This document shows positions 18,618 to 31,200 of a stretch of 64,000 bases of DNA, in pieces. The position numbers and the translations under genes are program-made. The DNA is taken from assembly GCA_024277285.1 (NCBI GenBank), contig JAJRVM010000379.1:5628-69627 (forward strand). Reading direction: 5' to 3'. The notes beneath the pieces are model-generated. The model saw only the letters and a list, made by a program, of their open reading frames with translations. It did not search any database and was not told the DNA's origin. Each line of letters begins with the position of its first letter. Position 1 is the first letter of the stretch. Source of the stretch: Planctomycetota bacterium. GTDB taxonomy: Bacteria; Planctomycetota; Planctomycetia; Pirellulales; Pirellulaceae.

Positions 18618-19528
18618 CGTTCGACTTCTTCCTAAGGCGAGCTACGCCCGCCAGTCCAGAGTGTAAGAGCCAGAAATCCAGAGTGAGCTCAGGGTTCTCA
18701 CGGCAATGAGGTTGGCACAATGCGCTAAGACGCAACTGATCTTTTGTATGAGCAACCCTGCTCTGTTCCAATCTGCCCATCATCTCACAAAGACACAAGG
18801 GGGGAGCAACGATTCTTTTCCAGCGATTGCAGGTAATTGTAGGGCGCACGCGGCATTCCCCTCGAACAGAGGGCGAAACGCAGGCTCTTGCCTTGAGCAG
18901 GAACGGATTCGGGCGTTTCTGAGGGTGCGAACGCCGCGGAGCGGCGTATTGGGTGGCACTGGCTGAGCGAGCGCAAGAATGCGCTGCCATCATCACACAA
19001 CGCAATCGCGAGCGGAGCGAGAGTTCCTTGGCGTTTAACCGCTACGCCAGAGCCGCGGTGCGTCAAGCGCGTGTGTGGCATCGCGGGACGGTTCGAGTCA
19101 GTGTGACGGCTTCCTTACGCTCCCGTCAGCGGCGGCGGCATGCGCGCGGAGGATAAGACCAGAGGAGGATAAGACCAGACAGTCTGGTTTCTTGCCAGGA
19201 CACCGCCACCGGCGTTCTCTGAAGACCGTAGCGAAAGAGCACGACCTCATGATGGAACATGGAGTCGAGGATACTGTCTTTCAATGGCGCAACGATATAG
19301 AATACGCGGCATGACGCTTGAGCGAAGACATTGATTCCGTTGCCGATGAACACCGCAGTCAGCTTGATGAAGCCGGCGCGCAAATGCTCTTGCTGTGGGC
19401 GGATCGGATTCTGACTGCCTAGCGAAACGAGAACGTGTTTGAGTCTCCAGTAATCCAGTAACGGGCACGCGATCCGGCTCTTGACATACCTAGTTCAACA
19501 ATCACTCCAAAGAACGTATTGCCTCGCC
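18618..19528. other. Large intergenic region, no credible gene
   Basis: About 910 bp. It holds a dyad repeat of the CGCCGCGGAGCGGCG type (18927-18956) and a 16-bp direct duplication GGAGGATAAGACCAGA around 19149-19180. Several open frames exist on both strands, but none shows a recognisable domain, a ribosome site or a sensible composition. Confidence 0.55.
18927..18956 (+). repeat. Dyad repeat CGCCGCGGAGCGGCG
   Basis: Same form as the copy at 5703-5734 (GCGAACGCCGCGGAGCGGCG in both) but with a different downstream tail. Member of the dispersed dyad family. Confidence 0.7.
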
Positions 19529-21928
19529 ATGAAGAACAACCACCTCCGCGCAAAACACTGGTTTGTCCTTTCGTGCAGCATCATCGCCGCAACCTTGTGT
19601 GCAACAACTCTACCGGCGGCGCAGTATGACGATTACTATGTCGATCCAAACGGATCTGATTCATACCCCGGATCGATCGACCAGCCCTTCAGGTCCATTG
19701 CCCGCGCGCAAACGCAGATCCGAGAGTGTATCAACTTGAAGAAACAACCGATGACGGTCTATCTCCGAGAGGGTGTGTATTATCTCGATGATACTGTTGT
19801 ATTCTCTGCTGAGGATTCAGGTGCGCCAAATGCAACGGTAACCTATTCGGCATACAAGGGAGAAACGGCTGTTATCAGCGGTGGCTCCCGGCTCGCACTC
19901 ACATGGAAGCCGTATCGGAACGGTATTCTTCAGGCGAAAACGTCCGACGGCTTGGCGTTCGACCAGCTCTTTGTGAATGGCAAGCGTCAGCGTATGGCGC
20001 GCTATCCAGATTTCGATCCGGACATCGTCCCCTACAATGGCTTCGCCGCAAACGCCTTCAGCCCCGAACGTGCCGCGAACTGGGCGGATCCTGTCGGCGG
20101 TTTCATTCACGCCATGCACAGGAATCGCTGGGGCGGCTATCATTACCGAATAACGGCCAAGAGATCCGATAACACGGTGATCTATGAGGGTGGCTGGCAG
20201 AATAACCGTCAAATGGGAATGCACAAATCCTACCGATTTGTGGAAAACATCTTTGAGGAACTGGACGCTCCCGGCGAGTGGTTCCATGATTCCACAACGC
20301 AAACGCTCTACTACTATCCACCCAAGGGTATTGATCCAGAAACCGCGACCATTGAGATTGCCCGCCTTAAGACTCTCATCGAGTTTCGCGGCACCCAAGA
20401 GGATCCCGTCAGGCATATCAACTTGAAGGGCCTGGTTTTCCGTCACACGGCGCGAACTTTCATGGAAACGAAAGAACCTCTGTTGCGCAGTGACTGGACA
20501 ATCTATCGCGGTGGGACTGTCCTCTTCAACGGTGCGGAGGACTGTGTGGTTGCCGACTGCGAGTTTGATCAAGTCGGTGGCAACGCGGTTTTTGTCAACA
20601 ACTACAATCGTCGAATCAGCCTGCGCGGTACTCATATTCATAGCGCTGGTGCAAGTGGCGTCTGTTTCGTCGGTGACCCGCAAGCCGTGCGCAACCCACT
20701 GTTTGAATACCATCAACGACAAGCGTACGAGGATATCGACAAGACAAGGGGTCCGAAAACAGATAACCACCCGGCGAATTGCGTGGTCGACGATTGCCTG
20801 ATTCACGATATCGGTGTGGTTGAAAAGCAAGCGACTGGAGTTCAGATCTCCATGTCCCGCAGCGTGACGATTCGGCATTGCTCCATTTATGATGTGGGGC
20901 GTGCTGGCATCAATATCAGCGAAGGGACGTTTGGCGGACACGTCATCGAGTTCTGCGACGTTTTTGACACCGTGCGCGAAACCGGCGATCATGGCAGCTT
21001 CAATTCGTGGGGGCGTGACAGATACTGGCACCTCAGCGGCGTGCCTGCAGGTGAATTGGCGGAGCTCGCGTTACTCGACTGCGAGAAAAACACGATCCGC
21101 AACAGTCGCTGGCGTTGCGATCGCGGCTGGGATGTCGACCTCGACGATGGCTCTTCGAATTACGAGATCTACAACAATGTCTTCTTGCATGGCGGGCTCA
21201 AATTGCGTGAGGGGTTTCACCGTCGCGTGTGGAACAACATCGGTGTCAACTGCACTTTGCACGCCCACGTCTGGTATCCCGACAGCAAAGATGAACTGAG
21301 GAATAACATCTGGTTGAAACCATACGCGGATCCAATCCGCATGCCTGAAGGCAAATGGGGCAATCAGAATGATTTTAACCTGTTCACAACCAGAGCCGCG
21401 CGTGAAAAAGCTGTCGCATTTGGCTGGGATCACCATTCACTTGTCGGCGACCCCATGTTCGTCGACGCACCAAACGGTGACTACAGGGTACGACCTGAAT
21501 CTCCGGCACTGAAGTTGGGCTTCAAGAATTTTCCGATGGATGAATTTGGCGTACGGAAAGCAGAACTGAAAACGATTGCCCGCGTGCCAAAGTTTCCAGT
21601 ACTGAAATCCAAGAAGCCACCCGTTGCAACCGTCGGTAATCGCGTAGAACAATGGCTAGGTGCATCGGTAAAGGCACTGACGGGCGAACAGTTTTCGGCC
21701 TTTGGCGTCAGACAAGAAGAAGGCGGCATTCATCTGGTTTCAGTGCCAACCAATTCACGCTTGCATCTGGCCGGTTTAGTAGAAGGTGATCTCGTTCAGC
21801 GCATAAACGGGAAACCTGTGGCGACCATCGCAGCCCTTCACAAGAAGACCAAGGATGGCGCTGGCAAACCACTTAAGATCGAATTTGTGCGAAACCAAGA
21901 AAAAGAGTCGTTGATCATAGACCCGTAG
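19529..21928 (+). CDS. Secreted right-handed beta-helix protein with C-terminal PDZ domain
   Basis: 799 residues from ATG 19529, chosen because a clear signal peptide follows (WFVLSCSIIAATLCATTLPA); an upstream TTG at 19481 would add 16 unlikely residues. YYVDPNGSDSYPGSIDQPF and IARAQTQIRECI open the beta-helix fold, then YLREGVYYLDDTVVF. A beta-sandwich insertion (QLFVNGKRQRMARYP, GEWFHDSTTQTLYYYPP) precedes the coils (CVVADCEFDQVGG, ISLRGTHIHSAG, VTIRHCSIYDVG, GNHxI-type turns). RPESPALKLGFKNFPMDEFG is the same C-terminal cap as in the 11934-14063 protein. Residues about 705-799 form a PDZ domain (GIHLVSVPTNSRLHLAGLVE, GDLVQRINGKPVATI). The PDZ domain may tether substrate or partner proteins. 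A polysaccharide-acting role is likely; catalysis is not shown. Confidence 0.82.
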   Translation: MKNNHLRAKHWFVLSCSIIAATLCATTLPAAQYDDYYVDPNGSDSYPGSIDQPFRSIARAQTQIRECINLKKQPMTVYLREGVYYLDDTVVFSAEDSGAPNATVTYSAYKGETAVISGGSRLALTWKPYRNGILQAKTSDGLAFDQLFVNGKRQRMARYPDFDPDIVPYNGFAANAFSPERAANWADPVGGFIHAMHRNRWGGYHYRITAKRSDNTVIYEGGWQNNRQMGMHKSYRFVENIFEELDAPGEWFHDSTTQTLYYYPPKGIDPETATIEIARLKTLIEFRGTQEDPVRHINLKGLVFRHTARTFMETKEPLLRSDWTIYRGGTVLFNGAEDCVVADCEFDQVGGNAVFVNNYNRRISLRGTHIHSAGASGVCFVGDPQAVRNPLFEYHQRQAYEDIDKTRGPKTDNHPANCVVDDCLIHDIGVVEKQATGVQISMSRSVTIRHCSIYDVGRAGINISEGTFGGHVIEFCDVFDTVRETGDHGSFNSWGRDRYWHLSGVPAGELAELALLDCEKNTIRNSRWRCDRGWDVDLDDGSSNYEIYNNVFLHGGLKLREGFHRRVWNNIGVNCTLHAHVWYPDSKDELRNNIWLKPYADPIRMPEGKWGNQNDFNLFTTRAAREKAVAFGWDHHSLVGDPMFVDAPNGDYRVRPESPALKLGFKNFPMDEFGVRKAELKTIARVPKFPVLKSKKPPVATVGNRVEQWLGASVKALTGEQFSAFGVRQEEGGIHLVSVPTNSRLHLAGLVEGDLVQRINGKPVATIAALHKKTKDGAGKPLKIEFVRNQEKESLIIDP

Positions 21929-22246
21929 CCGATCTGTGGTAAGGAGATGCCAGCCCTCTTTTTCTCGTAGCATGCCCGCCCCACGACTACTGGCTGCGTG
22001 CCCGCTCGGCCTTGCCGGCCAAGCTACTAGGAGGACGTTTTGCCGCAGAACGCCGCACAGCTGCGGTCGCATCTGACCGCGGTTTGTTTCGGGCTCGGCA
22101 GCGGACCGGCTGATTTCGCGTGGTACGCTCGCCCGACGGGGGAGGTAGGGCGCCCGGGTGTAGCAAGCAACCTAACAATCCGTCCGGCCAAGCCGGCGGG
22201 ATTCCTATCGTGCATGCAGGCGCACAGATAGTGCGGCTCGCCCAAC
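21929..22246. other. Intergenic region downstream of the giant gene
   Basis: About 318 bp between convergent genes. It contains GC-rich hairpins, the clearest being CCGTCCGGCCAAGCCGGCGG at 22180-22199, but no T-run, so it is only a weak terminator candidate for the giant gene. Confidence 0.5.
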
Positions 22247-25200
22247 CTACGGCAGGTCGAAGAGCATATCGAGCGTTTCGTTCCCACGGCGGTCCTTCAC
22301 TTTATCATCGTCATCGTCTTGCCCATCGTAATCCGCGAAGAACCAGTCGCGGCCCTGATTGCCACGCAACTCGTCCTTCACTCCATCGTCAAACAGCGTG
22401 GCGTCCGGCCCAGATGTTACAAACTGGACGTTGTTACCATCGAGAACAGGCCCCGTGCCTGCGCGCAAGTTACTGACGCGTTGATCATAACCACGCGCGG
22501 AACTCCATTCGGCCAGAATCAACTCGAGGACAAAGACGTGCTCATCAAAGCTGATACGACCACCGATCAGCAGGTCGTCACCTTTTCCGCCGCGCAACTC
22601 ATCACTCCCCTCGCCACCGATCAGAACGTCATTTCCGCGTGCGGCGGCATCGGGGTCACCATCCGAACCGCCATCGGAGCCACCATCCGAACCACCGTCA
22701 CTGCCACCACGGAGTTCGTCGTTGCCGGCACCGCCCGACAGGATGTCGCTACCACGCCCACCGTCCAGTTCATCGTCGCCATCGAATCCCAACAACATGT
22801 TGTTGCGCCGGTTGCCGGCTAGTTCATCATCGAACTCGCTGCCAAACAGATCTTCAAACGCCGTCCGTGAAGAAAGAGTTAATTCGAGATTCACAGCGGT
22901 ATCAGTACGGTCGTCGTTGACCGATTGCTTGCCACTGTGGCCTAGATCAACGTCGACCGGGCCGACGAAGAGCCGGAAATCGAGCCGGTCGTGCAAGTCG
23001 TTGAATGCGGAATCGCCGTCGCCCGCTTCGATCAGCGTATCATGCCCAAGCCCACCGCCGGCAAAGACGAACGTGTCGTCGCCGAACTGCCCGTAGACAA
23101 TATCATCATCGGGACCACCTTCCAACGTGTCTGCGCCACCAACATCTTCTCCAATCAGCTGAATCCCGGCTGCTGAGAATTGATCTGAATCTCCGTCGGA
23201 ACCGCCATCCGAACCACCGTCGGAACCGGCTTTGCCGAGCGGCAGCCCCACGACATTGCCATCGCGTAACAGCACGCGGGCGTTGTCGCCGATAACCACA
23301 TCGTCACCCTCCTCACCGCGGATCTCGTCACTGCCGTTTCCGCCGATCAAGAGATCAGCTTGATCACCACCGCGAATCGTATCCGCTTGCACGTCATCAT
23401 CGACCGCAGCGATATCTGTGGTAGTGATGTCATAAACGCGATTGTCGAGCAGCCGCGCGTGGCCGTTGTCGCCGGCGACGATATCGCGATCAAAATCACC
23501 GCCGATGATCACCGAATCCTTGTCCGCACCGCCAACGATCTGGATGCCTGAGATGGCCGGCCTGTTGGTCGAGCTACGGCCGAGTGTAGAATCGTCGTCG
23601 ATCCGCAACGAGAACGCATCTCCAGTCACATTGCGGAACACGACGTAGTTCCCGAGGTCCGGCGAGTTGGGATCGGTCGATGAAGCTTCGACAAACGTCC
23701 CCGCAAAGGTGATTCCGTCGGGATCATCCAAATAGTAGGTTGTCGTTCCATCCGTAACACTTCGCACCGAGTGCCCGAACCTCGATTTATCTTGGTCGGC
23801 ATCGATGTAGACGTAAACATCGTAACTGCCGTAATGCGAGCTGAGGCCCGTGATGTCCACGCCGAGCGTGCGCCGCGTGCTGGAGTAGAGATAGCCTTCG
23901 AACAACCGTTCGTTTTGCGTGTCGGGGTCCAAGTTTCCATTCGAGTCATGGCGCGCGGCATCGGGACGGGACGAGTCAAGTTGAACGCCCCATCGCACAT
24001 CGATACCATCGGCAAGCTGACCATCGAAGAACTGGAGCCCTGTTGCCGTGGGCTCATCCCGACCGCCGTCACTACCACCGTCTGAGCCACCGTCTGAGCC
24101 ACCGTCACTGCCACCATGCGTATCGCTTGGCAAGTTATTCCAGTTGGCCGCAGCGACTGCGCCCGCGGTACCCGTAATCTGTCCGAGTGCAACATCGCCA
24201 GCAAAATTGATACTTAGCACTTGCACGTCGCCGTGATCAAACGGGCTCTGAACGCCCGTGTCAATCTCGTCGCTGCCATTTCCGCCAAACACCAGATCGT
24301 CGCCGTTGCCGGTTCGAATGGTATCGTCGTCACTCGCCCCGCTGGGAGTCACACCGTCCGCAGACTCAAAGTCGCGCGTCACGAGCTCGCGAATCTCGCC
24401 CAACATGATCGTCGCGCGAGCGTTGTCGCCAGCAACCATATCACGGTCGCTTCGCCCCTGCGTTGCTGGGCCAAACGTGTCAATCACGTCGGCACCACTT
24501 CCGCCGAAGACCAGATCGGGGCCACCGCCGGTGTTGATCCTGTCATCGCCGCCGAATTCAGGATCGAGTGTTTCGATCCGATCGATGGCATGACGCTGGC
24601 CAACCAGCTGGACAGCAGTGATCGCAGGCTTATTGGATGAACTGCTTCCTTCGGAGCTCACTCGAATCGTGAACCGGTCACTGGTGAGTCCGCTGAAGAC
24701 GACGTAGTTACCAACACCAGGCGAGTTCGGATCGGTCGAGGTCACCTGCTGGTAACTACCGGCAAAGGTATTCCCATCCGGATCGCTCAGGTAGAACTTG
24801 GTGGTGCCATCCGTAATGCCACGAACCGACTCACCTGACTTGCTCTTACTGTCGTCCGCGTCGAGATAAACGTAGACATCGTAGGTTCGAAAATAATTGC
24901 CAACACCACTTACATCCACACCGGCCGTACTCTTCTTGTCCGTATAAAGATAACTCTCGAACAACCGCAGATCTTGATCGTCTCCCGGTGTGATCTGGCT
25001 GTGCGTGTCGCTGGAAAGCTTCTTCGGATCGAGATCAAGATTGCGTCCCCACTCAACGGTTACGCCGGCCGCAAGGGACCCGTCATCGAAGTAGACCAGC
25101 TCTTCATCACCGTCGCCAAACAGGGTCACGTCAGTGCCACGGAGGTTATTCCACTGGCCTGCCCGAGCGGGACCAGCACCCGCGACACCGGTAACGTTCG

Positions 25201-28200
25201 CGTGCTTCGAGCGTCCGGTGAAATTAAGGCTGAGAATCGCCGTTTCTTCGCCTTGATCGAACGGAGCTTGAGACGTGAACCGTCCACTATCACCGATCAC
25301 GACATCGCCAGCATGATCATCGCCAGCCGAGTCGATCACATCGTCGCCACGACCGCCAAACATCAGATCTTGCCCACGCCCTGCCTGGAGCATGTCGTTG
25401 CCGCCAACGGAAGGATCGCGGGTCGTGATTTGCTTCGCGGAGTGATTACCACCGTCAGTCTGCCGCAGCGGTACGTCAAACAGTGACACGTCCTGATCGC
25501 CAGGTGCCAGCAGACTGCGCTCGTCCAAGCCAAGCCCCAGTCGCGTGACAAGCGTACCATCTGCCCAACGATAGTCGATTCGCCCACGATCTCCAAAGAC
25601 AACATCATCCCCATCACCGGTGCTGATCACATCGTCGCCCTCGCCGCCAAACACGATCAGCGGCAAGGTCGAACTACTGCCATCAACCGTGTCGTTGCCC
25701 GACTCGGTGTTCAGGGCAAAGAACCCATCTTGGCCAACTTGCAGGTCGACAGCAATCACGTCGTTGCCAGCGCCACTGTTGACCACCGTCGGCGTGCGAA
25801 AACCATCCGGACGTGACATCGTACTATCGACCGCGAACGTATCGTCGCCACTGCCGAGTGATATCTCCAGGCTCTCGAAGTCGGCATACGTAACGCCTGC
25901 CATTCCAAGCCCGCTAAGCGTCGTCGCGGTGAGCGTTCCCTGCTGGTCAATCGTTGCTCCATCGTTGAAGACGCTGACGATATCGATACTGTCAGCGGTA
26001 TCGGCCGGCGAACAGTCCCCTGCCCCGCCGCTGATAAACAACGCGCCTTCCATCCCGGCTAGACTATGAGGTCCAACCCGAGGTGGTTCGACGACTCCAT
26101 CAACAATGACCGATGGCGCATCGCCACCGATCGAGAATTCGTCACTACCGGCACCGCCGAAGAGGCGAATGGTTGCGTCACTATCCGTCGAGTGAACAAA
26201 GAAGCGGTCGTTGCCCAGGCCGCCGTCGAGTTCGAGCGTCTCCAATTCATCGGGGAAGATCAGCGCTGCGCGCTCGTCCGTGAAGATCGTATCGGCGGTA
26301 ACAATATAGTTATTGTCACTCTGTGGACCGACCCACACGACGCGATCATTGTCGTCCTCGCCGACCATGCGAATGTAGATACTATCCACTTCGTGAGCGT
26401 CAAACAGATGCGGCGGATTGCCCGAATCGAATCCGGCCTCGAATCCCGGTGGGAAATCGGCCTGAACGGTGATCGAATGCCCGCTCGGCACGGACGGATC
26501 GTTCTCCTGCTCGACGATCTTCGCGAAATTATCATCGGGAGTTCCGATGATGTAGAGCACGCCGTCAACCAAGGCGACGCCCGAGAGGAACGCGCGCGTT
26601 GTTCCGACGGCCTCCCCGCCATCATCGTCAGTCAGCGTGACCGTGATATCAAATACGCCAGGTTGGGCGTAGGTATGCGTCAGGTCAAACGTGCGTGGGC
26701 CGACGCCGAGTGTGGAAGTAGTCAGCGCCGTGCCATCTCCCCAATCAACCGAAATGTCATACGTATCTTCGCTGCCGGGATCGATGAACGGAGCGGTGAC
26801 CGTCACAGTTGAATCAGGAGGTACAACTTGCCCTGGCACGACAGCCGTATTCGTGAGCCCGTTGAACAACGGTGCGACATTGTTGACCGTAATCTCGGTG
26901 GTGTCGAAAGTGACTCCACTATCATCGTCGGTCAGTGTGCCCGTGATCGTATAGCTGTCGACCGATGTCGCTGTCGGGTTGTCATCCGTGTACTGATGGG
27001 TCGCGATGAACGTGCGGTTCACCTGGTCGACGACGGCCAATGACGATTTCCCATCGCCCCAGTCGATCATCAGTGTGGCGGTATCGAGCGTTCCGACATC
27101 GGCGAAACTGCCCGTGAGCGTCGTCGTGTCGTTCTCGTCAATCACGGTTGGCACAATACCGAAAGAAGTGATCTGCGGCCGCAAGTTCTTGATCGTTACG
27201 CTCGTGGTGCCCGAGCCACTCTCACCGTCGTCATCGGTAACGGTCGCCGTGATAACGTAATCATCTTGCGGAGTGACACTCGGATCATCATCGTCAAAGA
27301 CATGCGTAGCCGTGAATGTGCGAGTTGCTTGATCCACGACCGCTGAGGATGTCGAACCGTCTCCCCAATTGACATTTACGGAATGCGTATCCACAGCTCC
27401 CGCGTCCAGGATGCTGCCGACCAGTGTTACCTCGGAGGCTTCAAAGGACTCGGGCGTCACCACCGCGATGGCATTGATCGCCGGGGCCAGGTTGTTGACC
27501 GTGACAACCGTGGTTCCGGTATCACTGTTGCCATCATCATCGGTCAAAACGACCGATATCGGGTACTGATTGGCTGGCCCTGTGGGATCGTCAACGTAGA
27601 CGTGGTTCACGGCAAACTCCGTTGCCCCGGCGCCCAACTGGATCGTCTCCTGCGAACCATCGCCCCAGACAACGGCCAGTTCAAACGTGTCGCGTGAGCC
27701 GGCATCTGCAATCGTGCCGGTCAGAGTCGTAGCGGCGCCTTCAACAGTGGGCGTCGCAGCCAGATTCGACAATTGCGGAGCGGCATTGTTGATCGTCAGC
27801 GTCGCGACGTCGCTGTGTGTGCCGGAGTCGTCGTCCGATACGCCGACATTGATCGAATATGTGTCTTGTGCCGTGCCCGTTGGATCGTCATCCAGATACA
27901 GGTGGGTCAGCGTGAACGGTTGCGAACCGGAAACACTCGCCGGCAGTGTGAACGTCTCCACGTTGTTTGGAGAAGACAGGTTGCCCCAGTCCACCGACAA
28001 AGTGAAAGTGTCTTGTGTGCCCGGATCGGTGACGGTGCCGCTTAACGTCGCGATCCCATTCTCGACAATCGTTGCGACCGAGTCGAGGACCACCGTGGGC
28101 GCGACATTATTGACAGTCACGCTAGTGCTGTCTGCGCCGATCCCAGGACCATCGTCATCCCAAACAGCAACGTTGATCGTGTAGCTGTCAACGGTCGTGG

Positions 28201-31200
28201 CAGTCGGATTATCGTCCAAATACTCGTGTGTCAGCGTAAACGTGCGGCTGCCGCTCGAGGCTGCGGGGAAACTGTAAGACTCGTCATTGTTGGGCGATGA
28301 CGGATCGCCCCAATTGACCAACAGAGAAAACGTGTCGGCATTACTCGGTTCGAGTATCGTACCGGTAAGCGTGGCCACACCGTTCTCATCGATTGTAGTT
28401 ACCGCATTAAGAACAACGGCGGGATCCGTATTAGTGACAGTCAGCAACGTGGTGGGCGAATCAACGGAAACACCGTTGGCGTAGTCAACTCGAACGCTAA
28501 CCGGGTAGATTCCATCATCGTTCACAGCCGGCGTGAGCCCCTGCAGTGCGCTCCAGGTGACCGTGGGAGCAACTCCCGTCGCATCGCCAAACAGGCCATC
28601 ACCATTAAGGTCCCAGGAGTAGCCGGTGACCAGATTGGCACCAGCGGCGGACGCCTGTAGATCAAGTGAGTCACCTTCCGCAATCAGATAGGGACCACCG
28701 GCGCTGACGAGGCTGGAATCGACCCCGACTTCCACTTGGTGCTGCCCAGAAAACGCTCCGTTCAATACGAAGTCGGTACTTTCGACAAAGTCCTCATCCA
28801 CGGCAAATACGTGAATGTCGAATATACCGAGCGTGTCGTAGGAGTGCACAGCCGCGACCGTGCCGCTGCCAAACACCTCGTAGGTGGTCGGATCGTTCGC
28901 ATCGAAGTTGGCGGCGTCCCAAACAACTCGCCACTCCTGGACGTCATCAGCACCGGGGTCGGTCGCATCGAACAGAATCTGATAAGGCTGAGCCAACAGC
29001 GCGGAGCCGATCACATCGCCCTGGCTGAAGATCGGCTGGTCTTCGCCACGCACTGTAACGGTCGGTGCCGTGTTGTTGATTGTCAGCGTGACAAACGCCT
29101 CGGAACTACCCTGGTCATTCGTGGCACTGACACCAATCTGGAATGTGCCATCGTCATTCAGGCCAAAGTCGACAAGTTGGTCCCAGCTGAGAGTCAGTGT
29201 CTCTTGCCGTGAGGCGGGGTCATCAAAGACCGACGTGCCGACCACTTCGCCGAACGTGCCATCGCCGTCGATGTCCCATTCGACCGGTTGGGTCAGTTGA
29301 TTGGGGATCGTCGTACCAAGCGGCGTGACTTCGACGGTGACCGTAATCCCCTGCCCTTCGACGATCGGCCCAACGTTGCCGACGAAACGGACGATCGGCG
29401 GTGCGATAATCTGCACACCTTCAAACGTGTCGTAGGTCAAGACTCCCCGAGCGGTTGGCGTCGTGACCTGTAACGTACCATCGGTTGGCGACGGATTGAG
29501 TGGCGTGATTGTCTGATTCTGCGGATCAAATATCAACGTGTCTCCATCGACTGCCGGCACCGGGTTGGGCTGGTCGCCATGCGCGATGGTCGTGGATGAC
29601 GGGTCGAGGTTGCCGCCGTTCACGCGAACGGTGTCGTCATCTTCGCCTGCGTTAATGACGGTTCGAGCGTTGGGACCGGTGACCTGAACCACGATCTCGT
29701 CCTCACCCGAATCGCCATTCACTTCCAGACTGGTTGTACCCGTCGTGGAGCGCAACTGAGCCTGATCGTTGCCGGCACCGAGATGCACGATCGTGGTAGG
29801 TGTCATCGCATCACCGACCAGCTGTTGGCTGAGATCCTGCAGAACAACGGTGTCGCTGCCATCGCCCGTGTCGATGGTCGTCATCAGAACTTCGGCTTCG
29901 GGAGCGGTTTGCAGCACGATCACATCATCGCCACCGCGTGTGGTGACCGTGAGCGCCTCGATCGCATCGAACTCGGTCAGGAAGCTGAGCGGTTCGGGCA
30001 ACACGTTGCCAAAGGCCCGATTCGTGAAATCGACCAGTCCACTGCTGCTACCTACGAACAGTTTCGAACCAGCCGTTGTGACAGAGAGCGCTGCCGGGTC
30101 GGTCAAACCGGTGACATCACTGATGTTATTGCGCAGCAGTTGCACAAATTGGAGACGCCCGGTGGCCGGGTCGGGAATCTCGAAGACGGCCAATCCGTTG
30201 CTTTCCTCACCACTGACGACCGCATAGCGACCGTCGGGTGTTAACGTGACGTCAGAGGCCCCGGCCATGCCACGCACGCCGTCGAGTCCGTTGACGATCG
30301 TCTCGACAAACACCAACTTATTCGTGGCCACGTCATGAGCGAAGAGACTTACCGAGTTACTATTCTTCCCGGTCACGTAGACAAAACGATCGTCGCCACT
30401 GACGGCGACGGAACTGGCGCCATCCAAACCGCTCAACAACACGTCACTGCCGGCAATATCCGTGACCAAGTCACCCTCACTCAGCAACTGCTGAGTCGAC
30501 ATCGTGCTCGTATCGATCACGCGCAGACTATCCAACGTATCACTTACAACGTACAGCCGATCACCATCAGCACTCACTGCCATGCCGCTTGGCGCCGGGC
30601 TGACGCCCGACACGGACAAGGACAAGGCACCGGTGGAGGGATTTCGCAGATAGGAGCGGGCCAAGGCACTGCCATTGGCAAAGAGTCGTTCCGGATCATC
30701 TCCCAACTCTATTGACGTGACATCGAGTACGACCGTAGTACCGACGTAGGTGAGATTCCCTGCTGCCGAGTCACGACGGAAGTTAGCGATTCGGTCATCC
30801 AACGGGCTGGCAACGTAAACGCTCAAGCCGTCGCGACTGATCGCGATGTCCGTGGCGCCGTCCAACCCGTCGAGCGTCACCGTTGCGCCAGCCAGATTCG
30901 TCACCTGGTTGCCATCGACAAACAACTGGCGTTGCGTGCCGTCGTCCGCATTGATAACGACCAACGCATCCTGGGCACTGTTAATGGCATAGATGTCGTT
31001 GGGGGATGCGGTAAAGGTCTCGACGGAACCGTCCGTGCCGGTCACCGTCAGCGACCAGTGGTTCAGCGTTCCGACATCCGCGTTCGCCTGATCAACGACT
31101 CGTAGCGTCCAAGTCCCCTCGGCCAAGTCGCCGTCAAAGAGAGTGAGCGATTCGGCCCCGCGGAAACTGCCGGTGAACGGCGCGGTGGCCGAGCCGATAG

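Larger units (their letters stand above)
22250..25760 (-). repeat. C-terminal RTX-type calcium-binding repeats of the giant protein
   Basis: Residues about 8307-9477. Many nonapeptides of the GGxGxDxUx type: FGGEGDDVISTGDGDD, FGGRGDDVIDSAGDD, FGGSGADVID, FGGNGSDEIDTG, IGGNGSDEIRGEEGDDVV, SGGAGNDELRGG, IGGEGSDELRGGKGDDLL. In known RTX proteins these bind calcium in a parallel beta-roll and fold after export. The blocks are separated by the two jelly-roll-like copies and the SDGG arrays. The final residues (ETLDMLFDLP) look like a short hydrophobic tail. Confidence 0.9.

Noticed and set aside
18577..19383. Several minus- and plus-strand frames in the 18.6-19.5 kb gap
   Set aside because: No recognisable domains, no ribosome sites, and overlapping frames on both strands.
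19481..19486. TTGACA as a -35 box for the second beta-helix gene
   Set aside because: No acceptable -10 hexamer at 16-18 bp spacing, and the distance to the ATG at 19529 is short.
22180..22199. GC-rich hairpin as terminator of the giant gene
   Set aside because: No T-run follows in the minus direction; kept only as a note in the intergenic entry.
22653..24116. SDGG arrays considered as CRISPR repeats
   Set aside because: Units are 12 bp, contiguous without spacers, and in frame inside a coding region; no cas genes are present.
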